A DNA stretch of 64,000 nt from Shimia haliotis (GCF_900114415.1 NZ_FOSZ01000001.1:744001-808000); one strand, 5' to 3'. Counted from the stretch's first letter, positions 23,007-32,599 are shown. Notes: generated from the sequence alone by a model not told the origin. Made by a program: numbers and translations.

Positions 23007-23408
23007 TTGTACAAAAAAAATTTCATAATCATCGCTGCTATTTGGCTGAGCGCAAATGCCGCTGCCAAAGAGCTCACTGGCGCAGAACTCCTCAGCGGAA
23101 GCAGCGGCAACCACTATGACTGCAAAATGGGAGGCACCCGGCTTTAGTGGATCATCGCCAAGGTCACCGCAGATGCAAAGACCGTTCTCTACACCACAAT
23201 TGTCGGTGGTAAGACAGTCAACGCAGACTATGCCCTCAACGACAAAGGCCCCTGACTTCAGACGGTTAACAGAGAGAAGCGCAAAGTGGTTCTGATGGAC
23301 GTTGGTGTGCTACGAGTTGCGCGGTCAGACGGACGCAACATGCTCTGCAAGGTCCGCCATCCGAAACCCGGGGATATTCTACAGATCATTACGATGCATC
23401 CGCCGTGA
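23007..23408 (+). pseudogene. Decayed gene for a small exported protein
   Basis: A single frame from a TTG at 23007 to TGA at 23406-23408 reads as a 133-codon secreted protein: a lysine-rich start, a hydrophobic signal (NFIIIAAIWLSANAAA), then a soluble part including VTADAKTVLYTTIVGGKTV and KVRHPKPGDILQII. It is broken by TAG at 23145-23147 and TGA at 23253-23255. There is no frameshift, so this is nonsense decay. There is no visible ribosome binding site. Readthrough cannot be excluded but has no supporting signal. Family unknown. Confidence 0.65.
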
Positions 23409-24371
23409 TCGGTCTACATAGTCATTGACGTCCAACGGCTCAGGGCTGGGATCAAGGTTAAGCGGGGTCTGCTGCAGGTCTTTGGGGCTCACCATGCCGA
23501 GTTGCTTGTCATCACGCAAAACACTGTCATCCACCCCTGCACCATGACTTTCATCACCATAGGCGTTGCGGCAATAGCGTAGGTCACAAAAACCGGATTT
23601 TCTAAATTGATCTGATCTATGAGATTTCCCCATTTGCCATTCTAGCACGAGAGGCCCACTCCGATCCAAACGAAACGCCGCTCTGCACAATTTGCGACAA
23701 AATTGACGGCCATTGTGAATTCGACACGTTGGTACAAGCGGGGGCCTGCCCCTATCTTACGAGCCTTGGCAAAACTGAGAACCAAGGATCGAACACCGAT
23801 GGACTCCCCCGCATCCCGCAATTTAAAGCCGATCGTCATGCGAACACTGATCGCGAATTACTTGATGCTTGCAGCGTCGGCATTGCATCGAGCCCCAACA
23901 TGGTACCGCTCCTCTCCCGCCTCATGCCCGAACCCTATGCGCTGTCCATGAGCACCGCGAAAATCTTCCTGACCGCCAAAACGATGATGACAGGTATCTG
24001 GCTGCGCGGCTGCATTCATATCCTTGCGATGATAGTGGCGCTCAACATCATACTAGAACTTTTTTGTGTTTCAGGCCGCACCAAAACCCCTTGTGTTCAT
24101 GCAGGAAATCGTGACCCTTTGCCCATGCAGCAATGCCTGATGCTGATGAACGGGCGCCACTTCCGTCACTCCTCCATCGTCAAGAAGCACATCCGTGTAC
24201 ACCGATTGGCTTCCGAGCAACGTGTTGAGCCGTCTTTGCCCCGCTTTGAAGACGACATTCCGGCGGCAACGCCTGTCGTGATCAACATGCCACCTCTGCG
24301 CGCGCCAAAGCCCACTTTTGAGGTTCAGCAAGATGACGTCGTTATTAATGTCTTCGCCACTTCACCCTGCA
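23409..24371. other. About 1 kb without a confident gene
   Basis: Neither strand gives a recognisable protein here. The longest open stretch is a plus-strand frame from just after the stop at about 23601 to 24457, which runs into the carboxypeptidase gene in antisense. It contains a hydrophobic segment (WLRGCIHILAMIVALNIILE) and a basic segment, but its possible starts (TTG 23729, ATG 23900, 23948, 23984) lack ribosome binding sites. A 103-codon minus-strand frame at 23379-23690 overlaps the pseudogene. I read the region as decayed coding DNA. Confidence 0.4.
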
Positions 24372-25844
24372 CTAAAGCCCGTACAAATCGCCAAATTTGG
24401 CTTCCAGATACGCCAGCAACGGCTCACCGGACGGCGCAGCGCCGGTCGCATGCGTGATGGTATCCGCAGGGGTGCGCAATCCGCCAAATTGCTGCAAATT
24501 CTGGCGCAGCCAGCCCGTCGCAGCCGAGGTGTCGCCCTGTGCCAATTGTGCATCCAAATTCGGAACCGCATTGCGCAGCGCCTCATTCAGGCATCCGGCA
24601 TACACATTGCCCAGCGAATAGGTCGGAAAATAGCCAAACAGGCCCACCGACCAATGAACATCCTGCAACACGCCGTTAGACGGTTTGTCCACGGCATAAC
24701 CGAAATCGGACGCGAACCGGTCATTCCATGCTGCCTCAAGGTCATCCACCGCGAGATCGCCCAACATCAGCGCCCGCTCCAGATCAAAGCGCAGCATGAT
24801 ATGCAGGTTATACTGCACCTCATCCGCCTCGGTCCGGATATAGCCGTCGTTCACGCGGTTCACCGTGCCATAGAAATCATCGGCTGTTTTGACGCCAAAG
24901 TCGCCAAAGGTCGCCTTCATCTGCTCAAACAGCCAACCGGTATAAGCCCGGCCGCGCCCAAGCTGGTTTTCGTAGATCCGGCTCTGGCTCTCGTGCACGC
25001 CCATCGACACGCCACGCCCAAGCGGGGTCAGCAGATAGTCACGGCTGATGCCCTGTTCATAGGCCGCGTGGCCGACTTCATGAATGGTTGAATAGAAACA
25101 ATTGAACGGCTCATCCGAGGTGCGCGTGGTGATACGCACATCCAGCCCGCTGCCGGAACAGAACGGGTGCGTCACGCAATCAATGCGCCCGTGGTCAAAG
25201 TCATAGCCGAACGACGCCGCCAGCTTTGCGGTCAGCGCCATCTGCTTGTCTGCGGGGAAGTCACCAACGAGCTGAGGTGGTGCCTTGGCTGCCAACACCG
25301 CCTCGCGCAGCGCCACCAGACGCGGCCGCATCGCATCAAACATTGCCGCGATCTCGACGGCCGTCATCTCCGGCTCATAGTCATCAATCATGGCGTCATA
25401 GACGTTGCCGCCCGCCGCCAATGCCTGACCTTCCTGCTGCTTGAGCGCCACGACGTCTTTCAGCGTCGGCAAGAACGCCGCCACATCTTCGTCTGCGCGT
25501 GCCTGTGCCCAGATGCCCTGCGCGCGGCTGGTGACCTTTGCGATTTCCGCGGCAAGATCGGCTGGAACCTTGGAGGTGCGCTCATAGGACTTGCGGATAT
25601 GGCGCATCTGCGCGCGCTCGACCTCACCCAGTTGTGCGTCATCAATCTCCGCCAGCCACGCGCCAACCTTGGGGTCAATGCGACGCGCATGCAGAACGCT
25701 TTCCATCGCCGCCATTTCCTCGGCGCGTTGCGGGGCCGCGCCTTTGGGCATGATCGCTTCCTGATCCCACCCCAAACGACCGGCCACCTGACCCAGCGCC
25801 TGAGTGCTGTGCTCAAACGCCATCAACTCGTCATATGCAGACAT
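24372..25844 (-). CDS. Carboxypeptidase M32 (Taq family)
   Basis: A metallocarboxypeptidase removing C-terminal residues from peptides in the cytoplasm. The 490-residue protein is the usual length for M32 and has the zinc motif HEVGH in TIHEVGHAAYEQG and the family signature GVHESQSRIYEN, which supplies the third ligand. AAGGAAAA precedes the ATG. It follows ctaA by 15 bp and is probably co-transcribed. Confidence 0.92.
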   Translation of the reverse strand: MSAYDELMAFEHSTQALGQVAGRLGWDQEAIMPKGAAPQRAEEMAAMESVLHARRIDPKVGAWLAEIDDAQLGEVERAQMRHIRKSYERTSKVPADLAAEIAKVTSRAQGIWAQARADEDVAAFLPTLKDVVALKQQEGQALAAGGNVYDAMIDDYEPEMTAVEIAAMFDAMRPRLVALREAVLAAKAPPQLVGDFPADKQMALTAKLAASFGYDFDHGRIDCVTHPFCSGSGLDVRITTRTSDEPFNCFYSTIHEVGHAAYEQGISRDYLLTPLGRGVSMGVHESQSRIYENQLGRGRAYTGWLFEQMKATFGDFGVKTADDFYGTVNRVNDGYIRTEADEVQYNLHIMLRFDLERALMLGDLAVDDLEAAWNDRFASDFGYAVDKPSNGVLQDVHWSVGLFGYFPTYSLGNVYAGCLNEALRNAVPNLDAQLAQGDTSAATGWLRQNLQQFGGLRTPADTITHATGAAPSGEPLLAYLEAKFGDLYGL

Positions 25845-25859
25845 TGTATTTTCCTTTTC

Positions 25860-27014
25860 TTATGCCGCGTCGCGGACCGAAGTCGCAATTGGATAGTGGC
25901 TCAGGAACCGCGCCCGCAGGATCAACGCCCAAACCAGAATGGCCACGCCCTGATGCACAATCGCGATGTGGACCGGAGCCGCATAAACCACCGTGGCGAT
26001 GCCAACTGCGATCTGCACCGCAATTGCCGCCACCGCCGCATTAAACGCAAACCGTGTTGCCGTGTGGGCCGACCCGCGCGCACGCCGCCAGACCACAACC
26101 GCAAAGATCACCAGAAGGTATCCCCAGACGCGGTGCACAAACTGCACCAGACCGGGATTCTCAAAGAAATTCCGCCATGCAGGCTCCAACATCATCGGAT
26201 CGGGCGGGATCACCTGCCCGCCCATCAGCGGCCAGTCGGTATAGCTGCGCCCGGCATCAATACCGGCCACCAGTGCGCCAAGCAAAATCTGCACAAAGCT
26301 CATGTGCAGGAGGCCCGTTGAGAGACCAAAGAGCTTGGCTTCCTTGCCGCGCCGCGCCTGCATCAGGTCACGCTCCGTGCGCCCCAACATCAGGATATAC
26401 CAGCCGATAAAGCCCAGAATGATGAACGCCAGCCCCAGATGCGTCGCCAGTCGGTAGCTCGCCACCGTGGTCACGCCCTCGCCCGAGGTCACGCCGCTGG
26501 CGACCATCCACCAGCCCACAGCGCCCTGAACGCCGCCCAAAGCACCAATCAGCAAAAGCCGACCGGTCCATCCCGTGGGGATCTGCCGCGCGGCTGCAAA
26601 GCCAAGGAAACCAACTGCCCAGACAAGACCAATCACGCGGCCCAGCTGACGGTGCCCCCATTCCCACCAATAGATGGTTTTGAAGTCCGCCAGTGTCATC
26701 CACTGGTTTTCGATCTGCCACTGATCAATCTGCTTGTATTTGTCAAATTCCGACTGCCAGTCCGCCTCGCTCATCGGTGGCACGGCTCCGGTCACAGGGC
26801 GCCACTCGGTGATCGACAGACCACTGTCGGTCAACCGTGTCAGCCCGCCGACAACAATCATCGCCACCACCAGCGCAAAGAGCACGATCAACCACGCGCG
26901 AATGCCGCGCCGCGCGCCTTTGGTTCCGCCATCAATCACCCCCACAGCGGCCTTGGGCGCCTCTTTTGGGGTGTCACCGGATACATCTTCGAAAATGCTG
27001 CGTTTCTGGCTCAT
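25860..27014 (-). CDS. ctaA: Heme A synthase (COX15/CtaA)
   Basis: CtaA oxidises the C8 methyl of heme O to make heme A for aa3-type cytochrome oxidase. The 384-residue membrane protein shows about eight spans and the family segment RLTDSGLSITEWRPVTGAVPP. The four heme-ligand histidine positions are visible in WGHRQLGRV, ATHLGLAF, VHRVWGYLL and IVHQGVA. AGGAG precedes the ATG. It lies between a TrmJ-like gene and carboxypeptidase M32 on the same strand. Confidence 0.95.
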   Translation of the reverse strand: MSQKRSIFEDVSGDTPKEAPKAAVGVIDGGTKGARRGIRAWLIVLFALVVAMIVVGGLTRLTDSGLSITEWRPVTGAVPPMSEADWQSEFDKYKQIDQWQIENQWMTLADFKTIYWWEWGHRQLGRVIGLVWAVGFLGFAAARQIPTGWTGRLLLIGALGGVQGAVGWWMVASGVTSGEGVTTVASYRLATHLGLAFIILGFIGWYILMLGRTERDLMQARRGKEAKLFGLSTGLLHMSFVQILLGALVAGIDAGRSYTDWPLMGGQVIPPDPMMLEPAWRNFFENPGLVQFVHRVWGYLLVIFAVVVWRRARGSAHTATRFAFNAAVAAIAVQIAVGIATVVYAAPVHIAIVHQGVAILVWALILRARFLSHYPIATSVRDAA

Positions 27015-27081
27015 CGCTGCGCTCCTGATTTGGCTGCGAGATTAGGACTGAACAGGGTGGGCTTCAAGCGCAGATGAACCT

Positions 27082-27828
27082 TTATTCAGAGCGCTCTTTC
27101 CAGCGCACCATCTGCCGCATGACACCATGCAACATCTGCACATCCGCCCGTGTCAGACGCATACGGCTCCACATGTTGCGCAGATTGATTTTCATGCCCT
27201 CGGCCTTGGCCTCCGGATAAAAGAACCCCGCCTCATCCAACCGCTCTTCATAGTGTTTCTCAAGCGCCTGCATCTCCGCATGGCTGGCCCATTCGGTTTT
27301 TGCCATATCCACGCGCTCATGCACGATGTCCGCACTTTGGCGGCGCCACTCATAAGCGGTCAGCAACACGCACTGCGCCAAATTCAACGAGGCATATTCT
27401 GGGTTCACCGGCACGTTAATGATCGCATTAGCGCGCGCAATGTCTTCGTTCTCAAGCCCTGCCCGTTCCGGCCCAAACAGAACCGCGACCTTCTCGCCGC
27501 GCCCGATCATCTCGGCCGCCTGCTGCATCGCGGTCTCCGGCGTCACAACGGGTTTCGTCAGCCCGCGCGCCCGCGCCGTGGTGGCAAAGACATAATGACA
27601 ATCCTCAAGCGCCGCTTCCGTGCTGTCGCAAAGATAGGCCCCGTCCAGAACGCGCCCGGCCCCCGAGGCCATCGCCACCGCGCGCTCGTTCGGCCAGCCA
27701 TCACGCGGGCTGACAACCCGCATCTTATCCAGACCAAAGTTCAACATCGCCCGCGCGGCGCCACCGATATTCTCGCCCATCTGGGGACGCACCAAAACAA
27801 AGGCGGGCTGCGGCTGATCGCTGGACAT
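27082..27828 (-). CDS. TrmJ-like tRNA/rRNA methyltransferase (SPOUT)
   Basis: The 248-residue protein is a TrmH-group-1 SPOUT enzyme. It starts FVLVRPQMGENIGGAARAM and has the knot motifs VLFGPERAGLENED and the terminal INVPVNPEYASLNLAQCVL. TrmJ members 2'-O-methylate position 32 of tRNAs; target specificity here is inferred. CAGGAG lies before the ATG. It is the first gene of a minus-strand run with ctaA and the M32 peptidase. Confidence 0.87.
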   Translation of the reverse strand: MSSDQPQPAFVLVRPQMGENIGGAARAMLNFGLDKMRVVSPRDGWPNERAVAMASGAGRVLDGAYLCDSTEAALEDCHYVFATTARARGLTKPVVTPETAMQQAAEMIGRGEKVAVLFGPERAGLENEDIARANAIINVPVNPEYASLNLAQCVLLTAYEWRRQSADIVHERVDMAKTEWASHAEMQALEKHYEERLDEAGFFYPEAKAEGMKINLRNMWSRMRLTRADVQMLHGVMRQMVRWKERSE

Positions 27829-27958
27829 GGCTGACTCCTGAGAAAATTCGCCCGCTGATACTCTTCAAACCCTTCCAAAACAAGCCACCCTGCTTCATCT
27901 TGCTATAAATACCCGCGCCGCAGGCACAAAATCTATTTTTCCGACCGGAGGACCAGAC

Positions 27959-28288
27959 ATGGCCTATGACGAAGGACACGCCACCTTGATGCGCGAAGAG
28001 TTTGCCGACGTCGACGGCATCACCGAGAAAAAGATGTTCGGCGGCCTCTGCTTCCTGCTTTATGGCAACATGGTCTGCGGCGTACACAAAGGCGGCGGCA
28101 TGGCGCGCGTCGGCAAAGAACGAGAGGCGGAGGCACTGGCAATAGACGGCGTTGACCCGCTCTCCTTTACGGGACGAAAGATGGGCGGCATGGTCGATAT
28201 TTCCGAAGACTTGCTTGCGGACGACGATCTTCGTGCACAGGTCATCGCGCTGGCACTGACCCACGCACGCAGCTTGCCGCCGAAATAG
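27959..28288 (+). CDS. TfoX/Sxy N-terminal domain protein
   Basis: The 109-residue protein matches the TfoX N-terminal domain (KKMFGGLCFLLYGNMVCGV, then a MARVG segment). Only this domain is present; the C-terminal helix-hairpin part of Sxy is absent. Full-length homologues regulate competence in gammaproteobacteria, but stand-alone members in alphaproteobacteria have no established role. GGAGGACC before the ATG is a strong ribosome binding site. Confidence 0.8.
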   Translation: MAYDEGHATLMREEFADVDGITEKKMFGGLCFLLYGNMVCGVHKGGGMARVGKEREAEALAIDGVDPLSFTGRKMGGMVDISEDLLADDDLRAQVIALALTHARSLPPK

Positions 28289-28366
28289 TCCAACCCGCAT
28301 AGCCATTGGCATTAATCCGCGCTATAGCGGCGCAATATACACGACAGGGACCGTAGGAGACACACC

Positions 28367-28990
28367 ATGGCCGATTTAGAGCTGCCACAGATCTATTTGA
28401 TCACGCCCCCGGACATCGAACTCTCCCGCTTTCCGGAACAACTCGCCGCAGTGCTGGACAGCGCCGACATTGCCTGTGTGCGTCTGGCACTGGCCACCAA
28501 AGACGAAGACCGTATTTCCCGCGCCGCAGATGCACTGCGCGAAGTCACCCATGCCCGCGATGTGGCGCTGGTGATCTCTGAGCATGTGCTGCTGGCCGAA
28601 TGCCTCGGTCTGGACGGTGTGCATTTGACGGACGGCGCACGCTCCGTGCGCAAGGTGCGCAAAGACATGGGCGACGACGCCGTTGTCGGCGCGTTCTGCG
28701 GTGCCTCCAGCCATGACGGCATGACCGCCGGTGAACACGGCGCCGATTACGTCAGCTTCGGCCCCGTGGGCGCGACCCCGCTTGGGGACGGCACCTTGGC
28801 GGAAAAAGACCTCTTTCAATGGTGGTCGCAAATGATCGAAGTGCCGGTTGTCGCCGAAGGCGCGCTGGATGCCGACATCATCGCACAGCTCAGCCCTTTC
28901 ACCGACTTCTTCGGCATCGGCGAAGAAATCTGGAAAACCGACGATCCGGTCGCGAAACTCGCTGAGTTCCGCGCCGCCTTCACCGCCTGA
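28367..28990 (+). CDS. Thiamine-phosphate synthase-like protein (ThiE/TenI fold)
   Basis: A 207-residue TIM-barrel protein. It shows GVHLTDG and SFGPVGATP, which align with the ThiE motifs. The canonical GPVFPTxTK loop and the GGI motif before the phosphate site are changed (GPVGATPLGDG; VVAEGALD). It may therefore be a diverged ThiE with altered or lost activity. GTAGGAGACA precedes the ATG. It lies 20 bp before psuK but no pathway link is evident. Confidence 0.7.
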   Translation: MADLELPQIYLITPPDIELSRFPEQLAAVLDSADIACVRLALATKDEDRISRAADALREVTHARDVALVISEHVLLAECLGLDGVHLTDGARSVRKVRKDMGDDAVVGAFCGASSHDGMTAGEHGADYVSFGPVGATPLGDGTLAEKDLFQWWSQMIEVPVVAEGALDADIIAQLSPFTDFFGIGEEIWKTDDPVAKLAEFRAAFTA

Positions 28991-29010
28991 TTTTTCGCGA
29001 AAGGCCGACC

Positions 29011-29904
29011 ATGACCCAGACGCCAGACATTCTCTGCATCGGCTCCGTCCTCTGGGACATCATCGGCCGCGCGCCCAGCCACATGCGCCAAGGCTCAGAC
29101 GTGCCGGGCCGCATCACCCGCCTACCCGGCGGCGTGGCCTGGAACATCGCCATGACGTTGGCCCGCTTCGGCCTGCGCCCCGCGACGCTCACTGCGATTG
29201 GTCGCGACAGCGAAGGCGACGAGCTGATGACCGCCTGCACCGAGATGGGCGCGATCATGGATTACGCCTACCGCTCCGCGGACCTGCCAACCGACACGTA
29301 TATGGCCTGCGAAGGCAAAAACGGCCTGATCGCCGCCATTGCCGATGCCCATAGCCTTGAGGCCGCCGGCGACAAAATACTGACACCGCTGGAGGATGGC
29401 ACCCTTGGCTCGGAGGCCGCGCCCTATGCAGGTCTTATCGCGCTTGACGGCAACCTGACCCAACGCCTGCTCGACCAGATCGCCCGCAGCCCGCTTTTTG
29501 CCAGCGCCGATCTGCGTGTCGCGCCCGCCTCGCCGGGCAAAGCTGAGCGGTTGATGCCTTTCCTGATGCATTCCCGCGCGGTGCTCTATGTGAACCTCGA
29601 AGAGGCCGGATACCTCTGCCAAAAAGAATTCACCACCTCGCAGGACGCCGCGCAGGGCCTGCTGGATCGCGGCGCCGCCCGCGCACTGGTGACCGATGGC
29701 GGCAACGACGCCTCCGACGGCACGCCTGAAGGCATCATCACCCAACAACCGCCAGCCGTTCTTGTGACCCGCGTCACTGGCGCTGGCGACACGTTCATGG
29801 CCGCGCATATCGTGGCCGAATCCCAAAACGCCAATCGCGAAGAGGCGCTCGACCGCGCCCTGACCGCAGCGGCGAAATACGTTTCCGGAGAACACGCAAC
29901 ATGA
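29011..29904 (+). CDS. psuK: Pseudouridine kinase (PfkB family)
   Basis: PsuK phosphorylates pseudouridine to pseudouridine 5'-phosphate. The 297-residue PfkB/ribokinase protein has GSVLWDIIG at the start, an RITRLPGGVAWNIA motif and the catalytic-base signature VTRVTGAGDTFMAAHI. Function is set mainly by context: its stop overlaps the psuG start by 4 bp (29901-29904). It probably begins the operon, with AAAGG before the ATG. Confidence 0.87.
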   Translation: MTQTPDILCIGSVLWDIIGRAPSHMRQGSDVPGRITRLPGGVAWNIAMTLARFGLRPATLTAIGRDSEGDELMTACTEMGAIMDYAYRSADLPTDTYMACEGKNGLIAAIADAHSLEAAGDKILTPLEDGTLGSEAAPYAGLIALDGNLTQRLLDQIARSPLFASADLRVAPASPGKAERLMPFLMHSRAVLYVNLEEAGYLCQKEFTTSQDAAQGLLDRGAARALVTDGGNDASDGTPEGIITQQPPAVLVTRVTGAGDTFMAAHIVAESQNANREEALDRALTAAAKYVSGEHAT

Positions 29905-30821
29905 TGACACTCACCCGCTCCCCCGAAGTGATCGAAGCACTGAAAAACGGCACGCCTGTTGTGGCGCTGGAAAGCACCATCATCACCCACGGCATGCCCT
30001 ATCCGCAAAACCTCGAAGTGGCGCGTCAGGTCGAGGCCGACATCCGCGCCGCCGGTGCGACACCTGCGACCATCGCCGTCATCAACGGCACGCTGCACGC
30101 AGGTCTCACCGATCAACAGCTCGAGGACTTGGCGCAAGCCAAGAACGTCGCCAAGGTCTCCCGCGCTGACATGCCGGTGATCATGGCCAAAGGCGGCATG
30201 GGCGCCACAACTGTGGCCGCCACAATGATTGCCGCGAATCTGGCCGACATCGACGTCTTCGCCACCGGCGGCATCGGCGGTGTGCACAAGGGCGCAGAGA
30301 CAAGCTTTGACATCTCCGCCGACCTGCTCGAACTCGCGGCCACCCCAGTGACCGTCGTGGCAGCAGGTGCCAAAGCCATTCTCGACATTCCCAAAACGCT
30401 GGAAGTGCTGGAAACCCACGGCGTGCCTGTGATCGCCTATGGTCAGGACAGCTTCCCCGCCTTCTGGTCTGCCACCTCCGATCTCACCGCGCCTTTGCGT
30501 ATGGATACGGCGGCCGAGATGGCCCGCGCCGCACTGATGCGTCAGGCAATGAACCTGCCCGGTGGGCAGTTGATCGCCAACCCCATCCCAGCCGAGTCCG
30601 AAATCGCCGCCGATGTCCTCGCCCCCGTGATTGCACTAGCGACCGCAGAGGCTGACGCACAAGGTGTCACCGGCAAAGGCGTCACGCCTTTCCTTCTGCA
30701 GCGCATCTTTGAGTTGACCGAGGGCAAATCGCTGGTGGCCAATATCGCTCTGGTACGCAACAACGCGCGGCTTGCGGCGGAAATCGCCAAAGAAATGTGC
30801 ATCTTGCGCGCCAAAGCCTAA
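29901..30821 (+). CDS. psuG: Pseudouridine-5'-phosphate glycosidase
   Basis: PsuG splits pseudouridine 5'-phosphate to uracil and ribose 5-phosphate. The 306-residue protein has the family motifs PVVALESTIITHGMPYP, SRADMPVIMAKGGMGATTV, FATGGIGGVHKGAE and YGQDSFPAFW. It is coupled to psuK by ATGA, so the pair forms the complete two-enzyme pathway. No pseudouridine transporter or regulator is adjacent. Confidence 0.96.
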   Translation: MMTLTRSPEVIEALKNGTPVVALESTIITHGMPYPQNLEVARQVEADIRAAGATPATIAVINGTLHAGLTDQQLEDLAQAKNVAKVSRADMPVIMAKGGMGATTVAATMIAANLADIDVFATGGIGGVHKGAETSFDISADLLELAATPVTVVAAGAKAILDIPKTLEVLETHGVPVIAYGQDSFPAFWSATSDLTAPLRMDTAAEMARAALMRQAMNLPGGQLIANPIPAESEIAADVLAPVIALATAEADAQGVTGKGVTPFLLQRIFELTEGKSLVANIALVRNNARLAAEIAKEMCILRAKA

Positions 30822-30916
30822 GCGCTGCGCGGCACAATCGCGCGACCTAAGGTAAACTCGTTGCACCCCTGCGCAGAAATGCATACCTATTTGCCAACAT
30901 CTGCGCAGGACCAGCA

Positions 30917-31600
30917 ATGACCACACCTTTCGACGAAGAGAAACACAAGACCGGCTTTTTCGGAAAACTGCGCTCCAGCTTTCTGACCGGCCTCGTTGTC
31001 GTCCTGCCCATCGCGATGACGATCTGGCTGGTCTGGACGCTTGTCGGCTGGGTCGATGGCTTTGTCCTGCCGCTGGTGCCCGACACGGTCAAACCGGAAA
31101 AATATATCGGCATCAACCTGCGCGGCGTCGGCCTGATCATTTTCCTGATCTTCACCGTTTTCGTCGGCTGGATCGCAAAGGGTCTTATTGGCCGCTCACT
31201 TCTGGTTTGGGGCGAAGGTATCGTCGATCGCATGCCTGTCGTGCGCTCGATCTATTCCGGCGTAAAGCAAATCGCCGAAACGGTCTTTGCCCAAACCGAA
31301 CGCAGCTTTGAAAAAGCCTGCCTGATCGAATATCCACGTCGCGGCATCTGGGCCATCGGGTTCATCTCGACCAACGCCAAAGGCGAAGTCGCCGAAACCG
31401 CCGCCACGACCTCGCCTTTGATGAGCGTCTTTGTCCCGACCACGCCCAACCCGACCTCGGGGTTTTTGCTGTTCTTCCCCAAAGACGACATCATCGAGCT
31501 AGACATGTCTGTCGAGGATGCCGCCAAATTGGTGATCTCAGCTGGTCTGGTCTACCCCAATTCCAAAGATCCGACCCAACCACCAGAATCCGACGCCTGA
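30917..31600 (+). CDS. DUF502 membrane protein
   Basis: The 227-residue protein has two membrane spans (about 23-48 and 67-92), then a soluble part with DRMPVVRSIYSGVKQIAETVF and a VPTTPNPTSGFLLFFPKDDI segment diagnostic of DUF502. The function is unknown; it is an inner-membrane protein. AGGACC precedes the ATG. It stands alone between psuG and the convergent bdhA. Confidence 0.88.
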   Translation: MTTPFDEEKHKTGFFGKLRSSFLTGLVVVLPIAMTIWLVWTLVGWVDGFVLPLVPDTVKPEKYIGINLRGVGLIIFLIFTVFVGWIAKGLIGRSLLVWGEGIVDRMPVVRSIYSGVKQIAETVFAQTERSFEKACLIEYPRRGIWAIGFISTNAKGEVAETAATTSPLMSVFVPTTPNPTSGFLLFFPKDDIIELDMSVEDAAKLVISAGLVYPNSKDPTQPPESDA

Positions 31601-31673
31601 TCGCTTCCTATTGCACCAAATACCTTGGGGCAGTGACAGCCTGCTGGCACTGGGGCAACAGCGCCTAACAAGC

Positions 31674-31691
31674 GCGCCCCGCATGGGGCGC
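31674..31691. terminator. GC hairpin between convergent genes
   Basis: A 7-bp stem (31674-31680 with 31685-31691, loop GCAT) lies between the stops of the DUF502 gene and bdhA. There is no U-tract on either strand, so it is a weak candidate. Confidence 0.35.
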
Positions 31692-31705
31692 ACCGCAATT
31701 TTCGC

Positions 31706-32479
31706 TTACAATGCCGTCCAGCCGCCATCGACGCTGATGGTTGTGCCGGTGATCTGGGCTGCCGCATCAGAGGCTAGGAAACAGACGGTGCCACCCAGTT
31801 GCTCCACAGTGGCAAATTCGCGGCTCGGCTGACGCTCAAGCATCACCTTCTTGATCACCTCTTCCCGGCCCATGTTGTATTTTTCCATGGTGTCGGGGAT
31901 TTGCGCCTCTACCAGCGGCGTCAACACATAACCCGGGCAAATCGCGTTACAGGTGATCGGCTCCTCGGCGGTTTCCAGCGCCACGGTCTTGGTCATGCCA
32001 ACCACACCGTGTTTGGCCGCAACATAGGCTGCTTTGAATGGCGAGGCCGTCAAACCATGCGCGCTGGCGATGTTGATCACCCGCCCCCAGCCGCGCTTGC
32101 GCATATACGGCAAAGCCGCCGCGGTGGTGTGAAAGGCCGAGTTCATGTTGATCGCGATAATCGCGTCCCATTTGTCGACCGGAAACTCGTCAATGGGCGC
32201 CACATGCTGAATGCCGGCGTTGTTCACCAAAATATCACAACCGCCCGCGGTTTCGATTAAGGCCCGACACTCCGCCCCTTTTGACATGTCCGCTTGGATA
32301 TATCGCGCAGGGACACCAAACTCTTTGGAGATTTCAGCCGCAAGCGCATGATCTTCGTCCCGGTTGGTGAAAGAATTCAGAATCACCTCTGCACCGGCAC
32401 GCGCCATTTCCCGCGCCACACCCAGACCGATTCCCGAATTCGATCCGGTCACAATGGCGGTTTTTCCAGATAGGCTCAT
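31706..32479 (-). CDS. bdhA: 3-hydroxybutyrate dehydrogenase
   Basis: BdhA oxidises 3-hydroxybutyrate to acetoacetate in polyhydroxybutyrate turnover. The 257-residue short-chain dehydrogenase has AIVTGSNSGIGLG for NAD+, LVNNAGIQHVAPIDEF, the catalytic YVAAKHG, and the family C-terminus (CPGYVLTPLVEAQI; ISVDGGW). I chose the ATG at 32479 with AGGAGG 9 nt upstream; longer in-frame starts upstream lack support. No PHB genes are adjacent. Confidence 0.92.
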   Translation of the reverse strand: MSLSGKTAIVTGSNSGIGLGVAREMARAGAEVILNSFTNRDEDHALAAEISKEFGVPARYIQADMSKGAECRALIETAGGCDILVNNAGIQHVAPIDEFPVDKWDAIIAINMNSAFHTTAAALPYMRKRGWGRVINIASAHGLTASPFKAAYVAAKHGVVGMTKTVALETAEEPITCNAICPGYVLTPLVEAQIPDTMEKYNMGREEVIKKVMLERQPSREFATVEQLGGTVCFLASDAAAQITGTTISVDGGWTAL

Positions 32480-32599
32480 GCCCCACATCCTCCTACAGAT
32501 TACGCACCTGCACCATATCATGCTGCATCAGCAAAATAAGGGACATCCCGCCACATCCGTAGTCTTACGTAGATCGCCTAACCCTGCTGGGACAAAGCC

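Noticed and set aside
23253-23255. TGA as a selenocysteine codon in the pseudogene
   Set aside because: A TAG also interrupts the frame and no SECIS-like hairpin follows; nonsense decay is simpler.
25167-26321. 384-codon plus-strand open frame
   Set aside because: Runs antisense through two recognised genes (M32 peptidase and ctaA); composition is Arg/His-rich shadow coding.
27959-28288. TfoX-N protein as a natural competence regulator
   Set aside because: Only the N-terminal domain is present and no competence genes are linked; the function should stay open.
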